Origin: Lentisphaerota bacterium | Lineage (GTDB): Bacteria; Verrucomicrobiota; Lentisphaeria; Victivallales; Victivallaceae | NCBI GenBank assembly: GCA_017134815.1 | Contig: CP071032.1 | Coordinates: 2,848,001 to 2,912,000 of the forward strand | DNA length: 64,000 nt | Direction of reading: 5' to 3' | Part shown: positions 37,440 to 45,809 of the stretch, piece after piece | How positions within the stretch are numbered: position 1 is the first letter of the stretch | How the letters are laid out: each line of letters starts with the position of its first letter | The notes under the pieces: model-generated | Database searches by the model: none | What the model was told of the DNA's origin: nothing | What the model saw: only the letters and a program-made list of their open reading frames with translations | Made by a program: the position numbers and the translations under genes

Positions 37440-38075
37440 TTAATTTATATAGCGGTTGCGGTTTAATTCATATTTTCCTTTTAGTACAGCCTTACCGATT
37501 ATTTTGCCTTTCAACAGCTCAAGCATTTCTTTTTCAGTATAAAACAATTTCGGCGGGCTGGGTTTATCCTGCCAGCGTCCATCTCTGAAAACCCGTTGCG
37601 GCTGCAGTTTTACTTTGTCAACATTGAGTGCGTAAAGTGTGAAGACATAAATGTGTACACCGGTTTTTGGGGGCGGTTGGGGACCGTTCCAGGTATCCTG
37701 AGCCCAGGAGTTTTTGAGCTGTATTGATCCAGGCGGCATATTCTGATAAGAGGCTCCCTCGGCGAGACGGCTGTAGTCGGCTGGAATATTAATTACCATC
37801 CAGTGCACCCAGCGCTGGGCAACCGGGTTTATGTCGATTACAGTCAAAACAAACGATTTGGTTTCACGCGGAGCGTTCTCCCAGTGCAGCTCGGGAGAAA
37901 CATTGCCGCCGGCCCGGGCTCTGGCGCATTTTTCTGGAATCCAGCTGTTATCTTCGAACGTAGTGGAGCGCAGAGTGAACTTTCTGGTATGTCGTTTGGC
38001 GTTTCTGGCTGCCGCTAGAAATATACTGGTCAGTACAGCAAGAACAAAAATTAATGTCAGTTTTTTCAACATCAC
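37440..38075 (-). CDS. YbhB/YbcL family PEBP-like protein, exported
   Basis: 211 residues with a signal peptide or N-terminal anchor (about 5-22). The phosphatidylethanolamine-binding (Raf kinase inhibitor-like) fold is clear: NVSPELHWENAPRETKSFVL (~58-77), VIDINPVAQRWVHWMVINIP (~80-99) with the ligand-pocket Asp and His, KNSWAQDTWNGPQPP (~125-139), and HIYVFTLYALNVDKV (~145-159). Bacterial members bind small ligands in the periplasm; their roles are poorly defined. Single gene. Confidence 0.88.
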   Translation of the reverse strand: MMLKKLTLIFVLAVLTSIFLAAARNAKRHTRKFTLRSTTFEDNSWIPEKCARARAGGNVSPELHWENAPRETKSFVLTVIDINPVAQRWVHWMVINIPADYSRLAEGASYQNMPPGSIQLKNSWAQDTWNGPQPPPKTGVHIYVFTLYALNVDKVKLQPQRVFRDGRWQDKPSPPKLFYTEKEMLELLKGKIIGKAVLKGKYELNRNRYIN

Positions 38076-38166
38076 CCTCCTTGTATTTGCAAAAGTTTAG
38101 CTGTTAATATATTTTAACATTCTGCGGTAATAAATGCGAATTAAAAATTTTAAAAGGTCATAAATC

Positions 38167-38514
38167 ATGAATAAAAAAAAGGCCTCTGACTTTTTTCATA
38201 ACGAGGATAACCTTAATTGCGCCCAGGCGGTTTTGAAGTTTTTTGAAGATAATGAAATAGTGTCAGATGAACTGATTGCGCAGAATAAAGCATTCGGTGG
38301 AGGGCGAGCTCCTGAAGGGACCTGCGGTGCTCTATACGGTGCTATGCAACTGCTGCAGTCAGCGGAGCATAATCAGAAAGCAAAGGAATTTTTTATAAAA
38401 TATGCCGGTTCCTTTGAATGCCGGGCAATAAAAGAGGCAGGCAAAATAAGCTGTGCAAAGTGCGTTGACCTGGCCGCAGATTTTCTGGACAAAGTGTCAG
38501 GTCATGATTCATAA
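38167..38514 (+). CDS. C_GCAxxG_C_C family putative redox protein
   Basis: 115 residues. The conserved cysteine pattern is present: NCAQAVLKFF (~18-27), the GGGRAPEGTCGALYGAMQLL block (~42-61), ECR (~78) and SCAKCVDLAADFL (~97-109). Members of this family are thought to bind metal or undergo thiol redox chemistry, sometimes with split-Soret cytochrome-like features; no firm function is known. Single gene, ending before a hairpin. Confidence 0.82.
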   Translation: MNKKKASDFFHNEDNLNCAQAVLKFFEDNEIVSDELIAQNKAFGGGRAPEGTCGALYGAMQLLQSAEHNQKAKEFFIKYAGSFECRAIKEAGKISCAKCVDLAADFLDKVSGHDS

Positions 38515-38518
38515 AAGG

Positions 38519-38542
38519 AGAGGCTGCCATCAGGCAGCCTCT
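38519..38542. terminator. Hairpin between convergent genes
   Basis: A perfect 10-bp stem AGAGGCTGCC / GGCAGCCTCT with an ATCA loop between the C_GCAxxG gene and alanine dehydrogenase, which face each other. Confidence 0.65.
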
Positions 38543-38599
38543 AATCAGGAAAAGCTTAAACGATACTGAAAAATGCCGGAACCGGTCCGGCAAAATTTA

Positions 38600-39706
38600 T
38601 TATTTATATGGTTCGAAAGGGATATCCAGCGCTTCGGATACCTGCTTGTTAGTCAGCTTGCCGTCATAACAGTTCAGGCCACCGAGTATCGGCTTGGAAA
38701 CTTCAAGAGCTTTTTCCAGTCCGAGGTTGGCAATCATCAAACCATACTTATTAGTAACACTTGTCAGTGCCATGGTTGAACTCAGGCTCACAGCGCCCGG
38801 CATGTTGGCAACGCAGTAATGTACAACATTGTCAATTACAAAAGTTGGGTCATTGTGATAAGTTGCCTTGGTTGTTTCAAAGCAACCGCCCTGGTCAACA
38901 GCTATGTCAACAATCACAGCACCCGGCTTCATAGTCTTGAGGTGTTCACGACGTACGAGTTTAGGTGCTGCAGCGCCTGGAATAAGAACTGCGCCGATAA
39001 CCAGGTCAGCACTCTTGAGTTCTTCTTCAATATTGTATGGGGTTGAATAAAGAGTCTTAATAGTGTTGCCGAAAATATCTTCCAGTTCAGCAAGTCTTCT
39101 GGCGGAGATGTCCATAATTGTAACGTCAGCGCCAAGCCCTACGGCCATTTTACAAGCATTGGTTCCGGCAATACCGCCACCTAAGATCAGGACTTTGCCC
39201 TTGTGAATTCCGGGAACTCCGCCGAGCAGAACACCACGTCCGCCGAAACTCTTTTCAAGGTATTTTGCTCCTTCCTGGACAGAAAGGCGACCTGCAATCT
39301 GGCTCATTGGAATCAAAAGCGGCAGAGAACCGTCAGCTTCCTGAACAGTCTCGTAGGCTACAGCCTTTACTTTTTTGGCAAGCAAGGCTTCAGTCTGGGG
39401 TTTGTCAGCAGCCAGATGCAGGTAGGTGTAGAGGATTTGGCCTTCATGGAAGTAATCGTACTCTTCAGGGAGTGGCTCTTTGACTTTTACAATCATCTCA
39501 GCAGTGTCAAAAAGCTCTTTGCGGTCTTCAATGATCTTGCAACCGAATTTGATGTAATCATCGTTAGTGAATCCCGAACCAATTCCGGCATTTGATTCAA
39601 CCAGAACTTCATGACCGGCGGCAACATATTCGCCAGCACTCATCGGGGTAAGACCTACGCGGTATTCTTCTTTCTTTACTTCCTTGACCAATCCGACTTT
39701 CATCAT
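38600..39706 (-). CDS. ald: Alanine dehydrogenase
   Basis: 368 residues, the standard length. Interconverts alanine with pyruvate and ammonia using NAD. The N-terminal substrate domain has KVGLVKEVKKEEYRVGLTP (3-21), IVKVKEPLPEEY (~70) with the substrate lysine, and LYTYLHLAAD (~90) with the catalytic histidine. The Rossmann NAD domain has KVLILGGGIAGTNACKMAVG (~168-187) and DVTIMDI. VIVDIAVDQGGCFETT (~265) completes the family signature. A second ATG at codon 2 is equally possible. It is a single-gene unit preceded by an AT-rich promoter region. Confidence 0.95.
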   Translation of the reverse strand: MMKVGLVKEVKKEEYRVGLTPMSAGEYVAAGHEVLVESNAGIGSGFTNDDYIKFGCKIIEDRKELFDTAEMIVKVKEPLPEEYDYFHEGQILYTYLHLAADKPQTEALLAKKVKAVAYETVQEADGSLPLLIPMSQIAGRLSVQEGAKYLEKSFGGRGVLLGGVPGIHKGKVLILGGGIAGTNACKMAVGLGADVTIMDISARRLAELEDIFGNTIKTLYSTPYNIEEELKSADLVIGAVLIPGAAAPKLVRREHLKTMKPGAVIVDIAVDQGGCFETTKATYHNDPTFVIDNVVHYCVANMPGAVSLSSTMALTSVTNKYGLMIANLGLEKALEVSKPILGGLNCYDGKLTNKQVSEALDIPFEPYK

Positions 39707-40170
39707 TACATCCCCTTATTGTTTTAAGGTTAAATACGTAAAACGTAATATTCACTTTTTTTATTACGAATTATGTAATTATTTACATTATTAGACACGT
39801 AAAGTCAAGATAAGTTCTGTTTTTTTTGCGAAAATTATCAATTCCACCCGGTGATCCAGGCTTTTATTCAGTAAACTGAAAGGCGGTGAGTTATGACTTT
39901 GTCTATAATTTCCCGGCAGTTTCAAAGAAGGGATTCCTTCATTGTTCAGGCTTCCGGAACGCTTCGGCAGGTGTCGGCATTTATATCCGCAATGCTTTTC
40001 ATTATTTCTGCCTGGAAATAAAAGGCTGCAGCCTATTTAAATTACAAAGCTTGAGAGACTGGCAATAGTCTGGTGATTTTAAGTATTCCTGAACTACAGC
40101 TGGCAGAAAGCTCATTTACTCAAAGCTGGCAGAGGAAAATGTCAACCCAGTGATTTTGAGCTTTGGACAT
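39707..40170. other. Gap between alanine dehydrogenase and the binding-protein genes
   Basis: About 465 bases. The first part carries the ald promoter region, which includes repeated TACGTAA/ACGTAAT-like words at about 39733-39780 that may be an operator. The rest has a short plus-strand frame (about 39893-40018, ~41 codons, GGTGAG before the ATG) with a hydrophobic end, but nothing recognisable. No confident gene. Confidence 0.35.
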
Positions 40171-40171
40171 C

Positions 40172-40207
40172 AAAAAAGGGCCGTTTGGGATTAACGGCCC
40201 TAAAAAA
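40172..40207 (-). terminator. Rho-independent terminator of the first binding-protein gene
   Basis: On the minus strand, a 9-bp stem AGGGCCGTT / AACGGCCCT with a 7-base loop is followed by TTTTTT. It ends about 40 bases past the stop codon at 40238. Confidence 0.85.
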
Positions 40208-40237
40208 AGTTGAATTTTTATTTAACTGTATTATGAG

Positions 40238-41212
40238 CTACTTATGGCTGACTGCACACAGGTTAATTTGGTCTTTTACAAAGTTTTTAAAAACTATTTC
40301 TATAACAGCGTTTTTTGAGAGGATATTTACTTTTCTTGGAATAAGCTTCTGTTGATACAAGAAGTCAATATCTTTCTTTAAACTAATGATATCGTCTTTG
40401 CTCAAGGTATTTTTTAATTTTGTATTGTTGTACAGCCACTCGGCGTCTTGATATGAAATGCCAAGATCTTTAGCCGCAAACTTCAGGGCCTCATGTTTAT
40501 GGTTTTTAATAAATTCCATAGCCTGGTGCTGGACTTTAATATATCTTTTAACCCAGTCAGGGTGATTTTTCGCAAAAGATTCATTAACCGCGACAACTAA
40601 TTTAGGGCGCATCAGCCCTTTTGCAGTTGCCAAAATTCTCGCGCCTCTTTTTTTGGCTTTTAATGTTTCAACTGTGGTTAGTAATCCTGCATCTATTTTG
40701 CCAGTAAATATGGCATCATATACTTCTGGTAAAACCATAGGTACATAGTTGATGTCCTTGATTGTCATATTATTTTTTGCTAAAACTTCCAGAAGCAGCT
40801 GGTGCAGCGTTGCTCCTTTATCGCAGGCAACCGTCTTCCCTTTCAAGTCTTTAACAGACTTGATACTTGGGTCATTAGTCATCAGTGCCAGGGTATTTGT
40901 TGGGTTGCAGACTGCCCCTATTATTTGTAATTTTTTATTCTGTCCTGCCGCTATAATCAGGCTCGTAGTGTTTATAGAACCACAGATATCAACCTTACCT
41001 GTTATCGCTGCCTCAATCTGTTTGGGACCGTTCATTATGTCATGAAATTTTATTTTTATGCCGTCCTTCGCAAATTCTTTTTCCAGTAATCCCTTATGTT
41101 TCATTACTATTAATTGTAAATTAAACGGGCACCTGGGGTAAGTTACGTTGATTTCCTTGCCAAAAAGATTCAAAGCTACGAATAAAGACAGGACACAAAA
41201 TAAAACTCTCAT
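40238..41212 (-). CDS. ABC substrate-binding protein, SsuA/NMT1/TauA type (copy 1)
   Basis: 324 residues with a signal peptide (about 1-18, VALNLFG). It has the type-2 periplasmic binding fold of nitrate/taurine/sulfonate/thiamine-precursor receptors: the opening strand INVTYPRCPFNLQL, a GKVDICGSINTTSLIIAAGQ segment (~72-91), VKDLKGKTVACDKGATLHQ (~120-138) and IDAGLLTTVETLKA (~173-186). The conserved cysteines at 28, 77, 102 and 130 are unusual for a binding protein. No permease or ATPase is nearby. It is the second of two tandem copies on the minus strand, each with its own terminator. The first 209 residues differ from copy 2 at only 8 positions, but the last 115 at about 39. Confidence 0.82.
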   Translation of the reverse strand: MRVLFCVLSLFVALNLFGKEINVTYPRCPFNLQLIVMKHKGLLEKEFAKDGIKIKFHDIMNGPKQIEAAITGKVDICGSINTTSLIIAAGQNKKLQIIGAVCNPTNTLALMTNDPSIKSVKDLKGKTVACDKGATLHQLLLEVLAKNNMTIKDINYVPMVLPEVYDAIFTGKIDAGLLTTVETLKAKKRGARILATAKGLMRPKLVVAVNESFAKNHPDWVKRYIKVQHQAMEFIKNHKHEALKFAAKDLGISYQDAEWLYNNTKLKNTLSKDDIISLKKDIDFLYQQKLIPRKVNILSKNAVIEIVFKNFVKDQINLCAVSHK

Positions 41213-41397
41213 GTAAACCTCTTGTTATAAATTATTTTCCTCTAGAATAGAATGGATTAACTATTATAACTTTGGAAAGTACAATTTCAATTATAATTAA
41301 GATTATTCTTATGCTTTTAAGGAAAAAATTTAAGTCTGAAAGTCAATAAGTGGATGCAGGATCAGATGTTTATTTATAGTTTAGTTAATAAAGTAAA

Positions 41398-41421
41398 TCC
41401 CCATAAGTTAACCTATGGGGA
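41398..41421 (-). terminator. Terminator hairpin of the second binding-protein gene
   Basis: TCCCCATA / TATGGGGA with an 8-base loop, 13 bases past the stop codon of copy 2 on the minus strand, followed by a T-rich stretch. Confidence 0.6.
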
Positions 41422-41433
41422 ATATAAAGAATA

Positions 41434-42408
41434 CTACTTGAAGTTAAGTGCACATATACTGATCTGGTCTCTTACAAAGTCTTCAAAAAATATATCGACT
41501 GCAGCACCTTGTGAGAGTATACTGACTTTTTTGGGAATAAGCTTCTGTTGGTACAGAAAATCAATATCATCTTTTAAGCTGTGCAGATCATCTCTGTTCA
41601 AGGTATTTGTAAAATTAGTGTTTTCATATAACCATTCAGCGTCTTGATATGAAATGCCAAGGTCTTTAGCCGCTAATTGTAACGCTTCACATTTATGTTT
41701 TTTAATAAATTCCATTGCCTCTCCCTGAACTTTAACGTATCTCCCCACCCAATTCGGATGTTTTTGTGCAAAGGGCTTACTGACCGCAACAACTAATTTG
41801 GGGCGCATCAGCCCTTTTGCAGTTGCCAAAATTCTCGCGCCTCTTTTTTTGGCTTTTAATGTCTCAACTGTGGTTAGTAATCCTGCATTTATTTTACCAG
41901 TAAAAATGTTATCATATACTTCCGGTAGAACCATAGGGACATAGTTGATGTCCTTGATTGTCATATTATTTTTTGCTAAAATTTCCAGAAGCAGCTGGTG
42001 CAGTGTTGCTCCTTTATCGCAGGCAACCGTTTTCCCTTTAAGGTCCTTTACAGACTTGATACTTGGGTCATTAGTCATCAGCGCCAATGTGTCAGTTGGA
42101 TTGCAGACTGCTCCAATTATGTTTAATTTTTTATTTTGTCCTGCTGCTATAATCAGGCTTGTAGTATTTATAGAACCACAGATATCAACTTTCCCCGTTA
42201 TCGCTGCCTCAATCTGTTTGGGACCGTTCATTATGTCATGAAATTTTACTTTTATGCCATCCTTCGCAAATTCTTTTTCCAGTAATCCCTTATGTTTCAT
42301 GATTATCAATTGTAAATTAAACGGGCACCTGGGATAAGTTACATTGATTTCTTTGCCAAAAAGGTTCAAAGCTACGAATAAAGACAGGATACAAAATAAA
42401 ACTCTCAT
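41434..42408 (-). CDS. ABC substrate-binding protein, SsuA/NMT1/TauA type (copy 2)
   Basis: 324 residues, the upstream paralogue of the preceding entry, with the same signal peptide, the same fold segments and the same cysteines. Identity over residues 1-209 is about 96 percent, then falls to about 66 percent over 210-324, which includes the C-terminal face that would contact a permease. Leader sequences also differ: copy 1 has GAGG five bases before ATG, copy 2 only a weak AAAGTG. The two genes are separated by ~220 bases including copy 2's terminator, so they are transcribed independently. With no transporter partners visible, they may serve a distant permease or act as sensors. Confidence 0.82.
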   Translation of the reverse strand: MRVLFCILSLFVALNLFGKEINVTYPRCPFNLQLIIMKHKGLLEKEFAKDGIKVKFHDIMNGPKQIEAAITGKVDICGSINTTSLIIAAGQNKKLNIIGAVCNPTDTLALMTNDPSIKSVKDLKGKTVACDKGATLHQLLLEILAKNNMTIKDINYVPMVLPEVYDNIFTGKINAGLLTTVETLKAKKRGARILATAKGLMRPKLVVAVSKPFAQKHPNWVGRYVKVQGEAMEFIKKHKCEALQLAAKDLGISYQDAEWLYENTNFTNTLNRDDLHSLKDDIDFLYQQKLIPKKVSILSQGAAVDIFFEDFVRDQISICALNFK

Positions 42409-42481
42409 GTAAACACTTTATTCTAAAAAAGTTTCCTCTTAAAACGACTGACTAGTATAAGCCTGAAAACTAAATTTTCAA

Positions 42482-42751
42482 TTATGATACAGAATATTTT
42501 TGTGCATCTATGATGCCCGAGAGGAATATGTAATTGATTTTGATGAAGTTTTAAAGTTAAGCAAAATCCAGTGTTACAGCACAGAGTATGATTGCAGCAG
42601 CCTTTAAATTGAACCGGATACCGGGCTCCAGGACACGAATATCAAGAAGGTCTATAAGAGCGATAAACCGGTATTACTCAGCTTTGACTTCTATCTTGGC
42701 CGATGCATTACTGTACAGCAAGTTTATATTGCTGTCTTTTATAATTTATGA
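42482..42751 (+). pseudogene. Possible gene remnant with an in-frame stop
   Basis: One plus-strand frame reads protein-like on both sides of a TAA at 42605-42607: before it VIDFDEVLKLSKIQCYSTEY, after it IEPDTGLQDTNIKKVYKSDK and PVLLSFDFYLGRC, then a stop at 42749. There is no start codon with a ribosome site. The base composition is also less AT-rich than its surroundings. It may be the end of a decayed gene; the family is unknown. It overlaps no other feature. Confidence 0.3.
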
Positions 42752-42775
42752 AGCTTAAGATTCAGAAAATTGAAC

Positions 42776-43222
42776 TTAATTTTTGCGTTTTTCAGTATTG
42801 GTAAACTGATTTTTGACTGTCCGGTGTTGAGAACTGTTACCTATCCTGATATTAGATATAGTATAGTTTTGCACGGATGATAAAAAAGAAACTGTTACAG
42901 TTTTGCCTGCCGGGAGGATATAATCTGAATTTTCAGGCCACCATTGGGTAACATTCAAAGAAACGGTCTGCCCTGCCTGCTTGAATGAAATTTTTTCGTC
43001 AAATCCCCACACTGAACTTACTTTTGCCCCACTTGATAAAACAAATTTAAGTGATTTTTTCCCAAGGTTTAGATTCTGGTCTGAGTTAAATGTAATTGAT
43101 CCAATATTACCAGTTTTAACACTCTCAACATTAATTCCTGCATTTGCAGAAAATGATATTAATCCAAGAGTAAATAAGATTAGTAAGAATTTATCAATTT
43201 TTTTAGCCATTATAGCTTTCAT
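42776..43222 (-). CDS. Small exported beta-rich protein of unknown function
   Basis: 148 residues with a signal peptide (about 9-28, ending FSANAG). The mature ~100 residues alternate polar and hydrophobic residues as in a beta sandwich, with two tryptophan spots (VSSVWGFDEK and NVTQWWPENSDY) followed by LPAGKTVTVSFLSS. This pattern resembles small carbohydrate-binding modules (CBM2-like), but the match is by eye only. It ends in a basic polar tail. An ATG at codon 5 is an alternative start. Confidence 0.55.
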   Translation of the reverse strand: MKAIMAKKIDKFLLILFTLGLISFSANAGINVESVKTGNIGSITFNSDQNLNLGKKSLKFVLSSGAKVSSVWGFDEKISFKQAGQTVSLNVTQWWPENSDYILPAGKTVTVSFLSSVQNYTISNIRIGNSSQHRTVKNQFTNTEKRKN

Positions 43223-43807
43223 TTTTATCCTTTAGCTCCTGTTTATGATGACAGTTCACCATAAGTATTTATATTAGAATAATTTCATTTACGGTCAAGC
43301 ATTCATATGCTAATATCTTTTCAGAAAAAGACTGTTTAAAACTGATTATGTTCACATAATTTTAGTTTTAGTATAAAATTAGACTGCAAATATTTGCTCT
43401 TAACAGTTGTTATTTCTATATTGTTCATTTTTATGTACTTAATAGTCTTGTAAATGTAAAGAATAATAATACTTAAACTTTGCCCGTTTATTTTAAATTT
43501 AGTTAGTATTCCTTAAAGAAATATTTTCTGAAAACAGTCTGCAAAATGTCTGAATGACAGCTTTCAGTCGTGCAGTGCGACTAACAGGAATTCAGGAAAA
43601 TTAACACGAGGCGATGGATGAGTAAAGGCAGAAGACAGAATGATCTAAATTCCAAACATATTAAGGCAGCATTTTGAAAATTTTCAATTTACTGTAAACC
43701 CAGAGCTTTTTGCTAAATAACGCTTCTGAAAGGCAAAAAAGGTTACTGCCCTGAAAATGCAAAATTCAATTTATGCTTTAAGTGTATCTGACTGGAAACT
43801 AAAAACC
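43223..43807. other. AT-rich non-coding stretch
   Basis: 585 bases without a convincing gene. The first ~270 are very AT-rich. Nothing is recognised in the rest. Confidence 0.4.
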
Positions 43808-44332
43808 TCACCTGGAAGACCATTTTCTAATTTCTTCTATTTCTTTGGGAGTGATTCCAAGGTTTTCAAGAAAGTCCTGATGGGCCTCGGGAGCAGTTTT
43901 TTCAAAACATCGATGCCATTCTCTCATACCTTTTTCATCAAGCCCTGATCCTTTCAAAATTTTAATCCAGGTATTTTTATTCATAAATCTTGAATTTAAA
44001 GTATTATTGTCAATTTTTATAATATCAAAAATCCTGTTTTGTTGAAGTCGCAGGTTAGATATCTGAAGGTTTATTTTTTTAAGCTGCTCCTCTAATAAAG
44101 CCTTGATGTCAGTTCTGTTTTTAAAAATAATCTTTTTAATGTCATTGAGGCTTATTCCCATATCACGGTACATATGAATTTTTTTCAGGTTTTCAAGGTC
44201 GCTTTCAGAGTAAACGCGATAATTATTATTACAATCTTTCTGGGGAACAACCAGTCCCTTTTTTTCGTAATGCAGAAGCGTACTTCTGCAAAGTCCGACA
44301 AGCTTAGTTATATCATTGATTTTGTATTTCAT
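43808..44332 (-). CDS. MerR family transcription regulator with a C-terminal helical domain
   Basis: 174 residues from the ATG at 44332; an ATG three codons earlier lies too close to the GAGG ribosome site. Residues ~1-70 are a MerR winged helix: YKINDITKLVGLCRSTLLHY, EKKGLVVPQ, NNYRVYSESDLENLKKI, DMGISLNDIKKII. A dimerisation coiled coil follows (LKKINLQISNLRLQQNRIFD, ~85-104). The last ~58 residues (MNKNTWIKILKGSGLDEKGM onward, with EWHRCFEK and HQDFLENLGI) form a distinct helical domain. The 55-residue gene just upstream encodes a free-standing homologue of that domain (23 of 54 positions identical, no gaps). No metal-binding cysteines of the CueR/MerR type are evident, so it is likely a ligand- or protein-sensing member. 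Confidence 0.85.
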   Translation of the reverse strand: MKYKINDITKLVGLCRSTLLHYEKKGLVVPQKDCNNNYRVYSESDLENLKKIHMYRDMGISLNDIKKIIFKNRTDIKALLEEQLKKINLQISNLRLQQNRIFDIIKIDNNTLNSRFMNKNTWIKILKGSGLDEKGMREWHRCFEKTAPEAHQDFLENLGITPKEIEEIRKWSSR

Positions 44333-44353
44333 TGTATTCATACCTCAAAAGTG

Positions 44354-44387
44354 CCCCAGCCACAAATATTTTTATTTGTGGCTGGGG
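44354..44387 (-). terminator. Strong hairpin between the small domain gene and merR-like gene
   Basis: A perfect 15-bp stem CCCCAGCCACAAATA / TATTTGTGGCTGGGG with a TTTT loop, followed on the minus strand by CACTTTTG. It starts 6 bases after the stop of the 55-residue gene and ends about 21 bases before the regulator's ATG. It can therefore act as an intercistronic terminator or attenuator that lowers regulator expression relative to the small protein. Confidence 0.7.
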
Positions 44388-44393
44388 AAATGG

Positions 44394-44561
44394 TTAAAGT
44401 TGCTTTATTTTTGTAATCTCGTTATCGTCTATCCCAAGCCATTTCAAAAATTCTTTGTGGTCGTCAGGATATTGCTTTTCAAAAATACAATGCCAATTAT
44501 TCATCTGGTCCTCTGTCAAACCGATTTCCTTAAACATTGCAACCCAATTTTCTTTAGTCAT
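44394..44561 (-). CDS. 55-residue stand-alone homologue of the MerR regulator's C-terminal domain
   Basis: A short gene with an excellent ribosome site (AGAGG, 7 bases before ATG) and a clean stop. The product (MTKENWVAMFKEIGLTEDQM, then NWHCIFEK and HKEFLKWLGI) aligns without gaps to the last 58 residues of the MerR-family protein encoded 62 bases downstream: identical at 23 of 54 positions, including W6, GL14-15, M20, WH23-24, FEK27-29, P32, H35, FL38-39 and LGI42-44. It contains no DNA-binding part. Inference: it could compete with, or form heteromers through, the regulator's own sensor domain. It is separated from the regulator gene by a strong hairpin. Confidence 0.75.
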   Translation of the reverse strand: MTKENWVAMFKEIGLTEDQMNNWHCIFEKQYPDDHKEFLKWLGIDDNEITKIKQL

Positions 44562-45007
44562 TTTATTACCTCTTTAAGTTAGCTTTAAATACTTGATTTT
44601 CTACAACATTGATCAATGCAATATTGTGATTCTAAACTATAAACCTGTAGACAGGTCAAGTGCTTGCATTATTTTTTTTGCTTTTTTTCGCGTTGTTAAA
44701 TGAAATAGATACAAACAGGAGCTTTGAGGCCTTCCAACTAGGGACTCGGAAAGCTTTACTTTTTGATCAGGAAATTCAGGCGGCAGCAGTTGAGTGCTGC
44801 GTGGGTGAAGACAGGAAAGTTCTGGTTTTTGTTATAGAAAAAACGACAGGGATTTGGATGTAAAAGGTTTTAATTTTTAAGGGTTTAATTCAATATATAG
44901 AAGCAAGGTAACCATGCAGGCAATCTGCGCATTAAGCCAGTGATTACCTGCACGAGAATGGAGCATTTAAAATTAGCCGTGCTTTGTGGATTCAGACATA
45001 TTGCCGT
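44562..45007. other. Gap, possibly with a degraded frame
   Basis: 446 bases. The minus-strand promoter of the small domain gene lies at the left end. A plus-strand frame at about 44660-44863 (67 codons, GTG start, no ribosome site) reads EIDTNRSFEAFQLGTRKALL and QAAAVECC, which looks partly protein-like, but I would not call a gene. Nothing else seen. Confidence 0.35.
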
Positions 45008-45658
45008 CTAATCCAGAGTAAGCATATTGTTTTTGGCTGAAGGTATTGATGACAAATTACGGGCCACCAAAACAAAAATGGCCAGATATCGTTTCCTGCC
45101 ATTGCAGTTTTCCATGATTATTTTTCCTATTCGTTGCCATTTATTGAACTTGATTACTTTCCCTTTTGAGTTGTTAACCCTGAATTCCTTGTAAACCGGT
45201 CTTCCCACATCCAGCTCAACTCCTTTCAGTTTAATCCTTTTTGTCAATACTTTTGTTAGAAATGAACTTTTTAACAGGACTTTCTGGTCTGATAATTTTT
45301 CAACAATAAAAGTCAAATACCAACCCGGTCCAACTGGTGATTTTTTCAGGATGTAGCGCCCGTCAGCCGCCTTTTCAAAATATTCAATATCTTCAAACAT
45401 TGACATTTTCCCTTCCGTTTCAAAAATCAGAGCCATGCGGGGATTGGACAAAGTTTTGCGCAGGTCAATTACTTTTCCTTTTAAATCATTTTCGTTCTCG
45501 CTGCCTATAAGATAAGTTACAACAACACAGCTGTTAACAGAGGGCTCTTTCGCAGAGCATGTTTTCGAGTTTTTCTGAGTTTGATTACTAGTCCTGGCAC
45601 CGGCAAAGCTTGAGCCGGCACAAATTAACAGCAGCGCAATAATGAGTTTTGTTTTCAT
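45008..45658 (-). CDS. Exported protein of unknown function in the ECF sigma operon
   Basis: 216 residues with a signal peptide (about 1-20, ending SSFAGA). The mature part begins with a Thr/Lys/Ser/Gln linker carrying two cysteines (about 33 and 43). A beta-rich domain follows, with VVVTYLIGSENENDL, MALIFETEGKMSMFEDIEYF and GPGWYLTFIVEKLSDQKVLL. The final segment VELDVGRPVYKEFRVNNSKG then KVIKFNKWQRIGKI has the look of a secretin-associated or outer-membrane-assembly repeat, but I do not assign a family. It is the third gene of an operon after an ECF sigma factor and a membrane protein, 150 bases downstream of the latter. It may be a target of, or a signal for, that sigma factor. Confidence 0.6.
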   Translation of the reverse strand: MKTKLIIALLLICAGSSFAGARTSNQTQKNSKTCSAKEPSVNSCVVVTYLIGSENENDLKGKVIDLRKTLSNPRMALIFETEGKMSMFEDIEYFEKAADGRYILKKSPVGPGWYLTFIVEKLSDQKVLLKSSFLTKVLTKRIKLKGVELDVGRPVYKEFRVNNSKGKVIKFNKWQRIGKIIMENCNGRKRYLAIFVLVARNLSSIPSAKNNMLTLD

Positions 45659-45709
45659 TCTAATACATCCTTATATTATTTGATTTTATCTGATTCCAAT
45701 CAGTTATAA

Positions 45710-45736
45710 GCTGCAGAATATAAAGCATTCTGCGGC
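45710..45736 (-). terminator. Hairpin between the membrane protein and exported protein genes
   Basis: A 9-bp stem GCTGCAGAA / TTCTGCGGC (one G-T pair) with a 9-base loop, in the 150-base gap of the sigma operon. No T tract; it may be an RNA processing or attenuation site. Confidence 0.35.
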
Positions 45737-45809
45737 TGTCAGGTGCTGGCTGACTGTTCAACCATTTACGCCCTAGGAAGCAGGTTGAACGCAAACCTCC
45801 GGTGGCAGG

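Noticed and set aside
44660-44863. 67-codon plus-strand frame
   Set aside because: GTG start without a ribosome site and an N-terminus encoded by a poly-T stretch; partly protein-like but insufficient.
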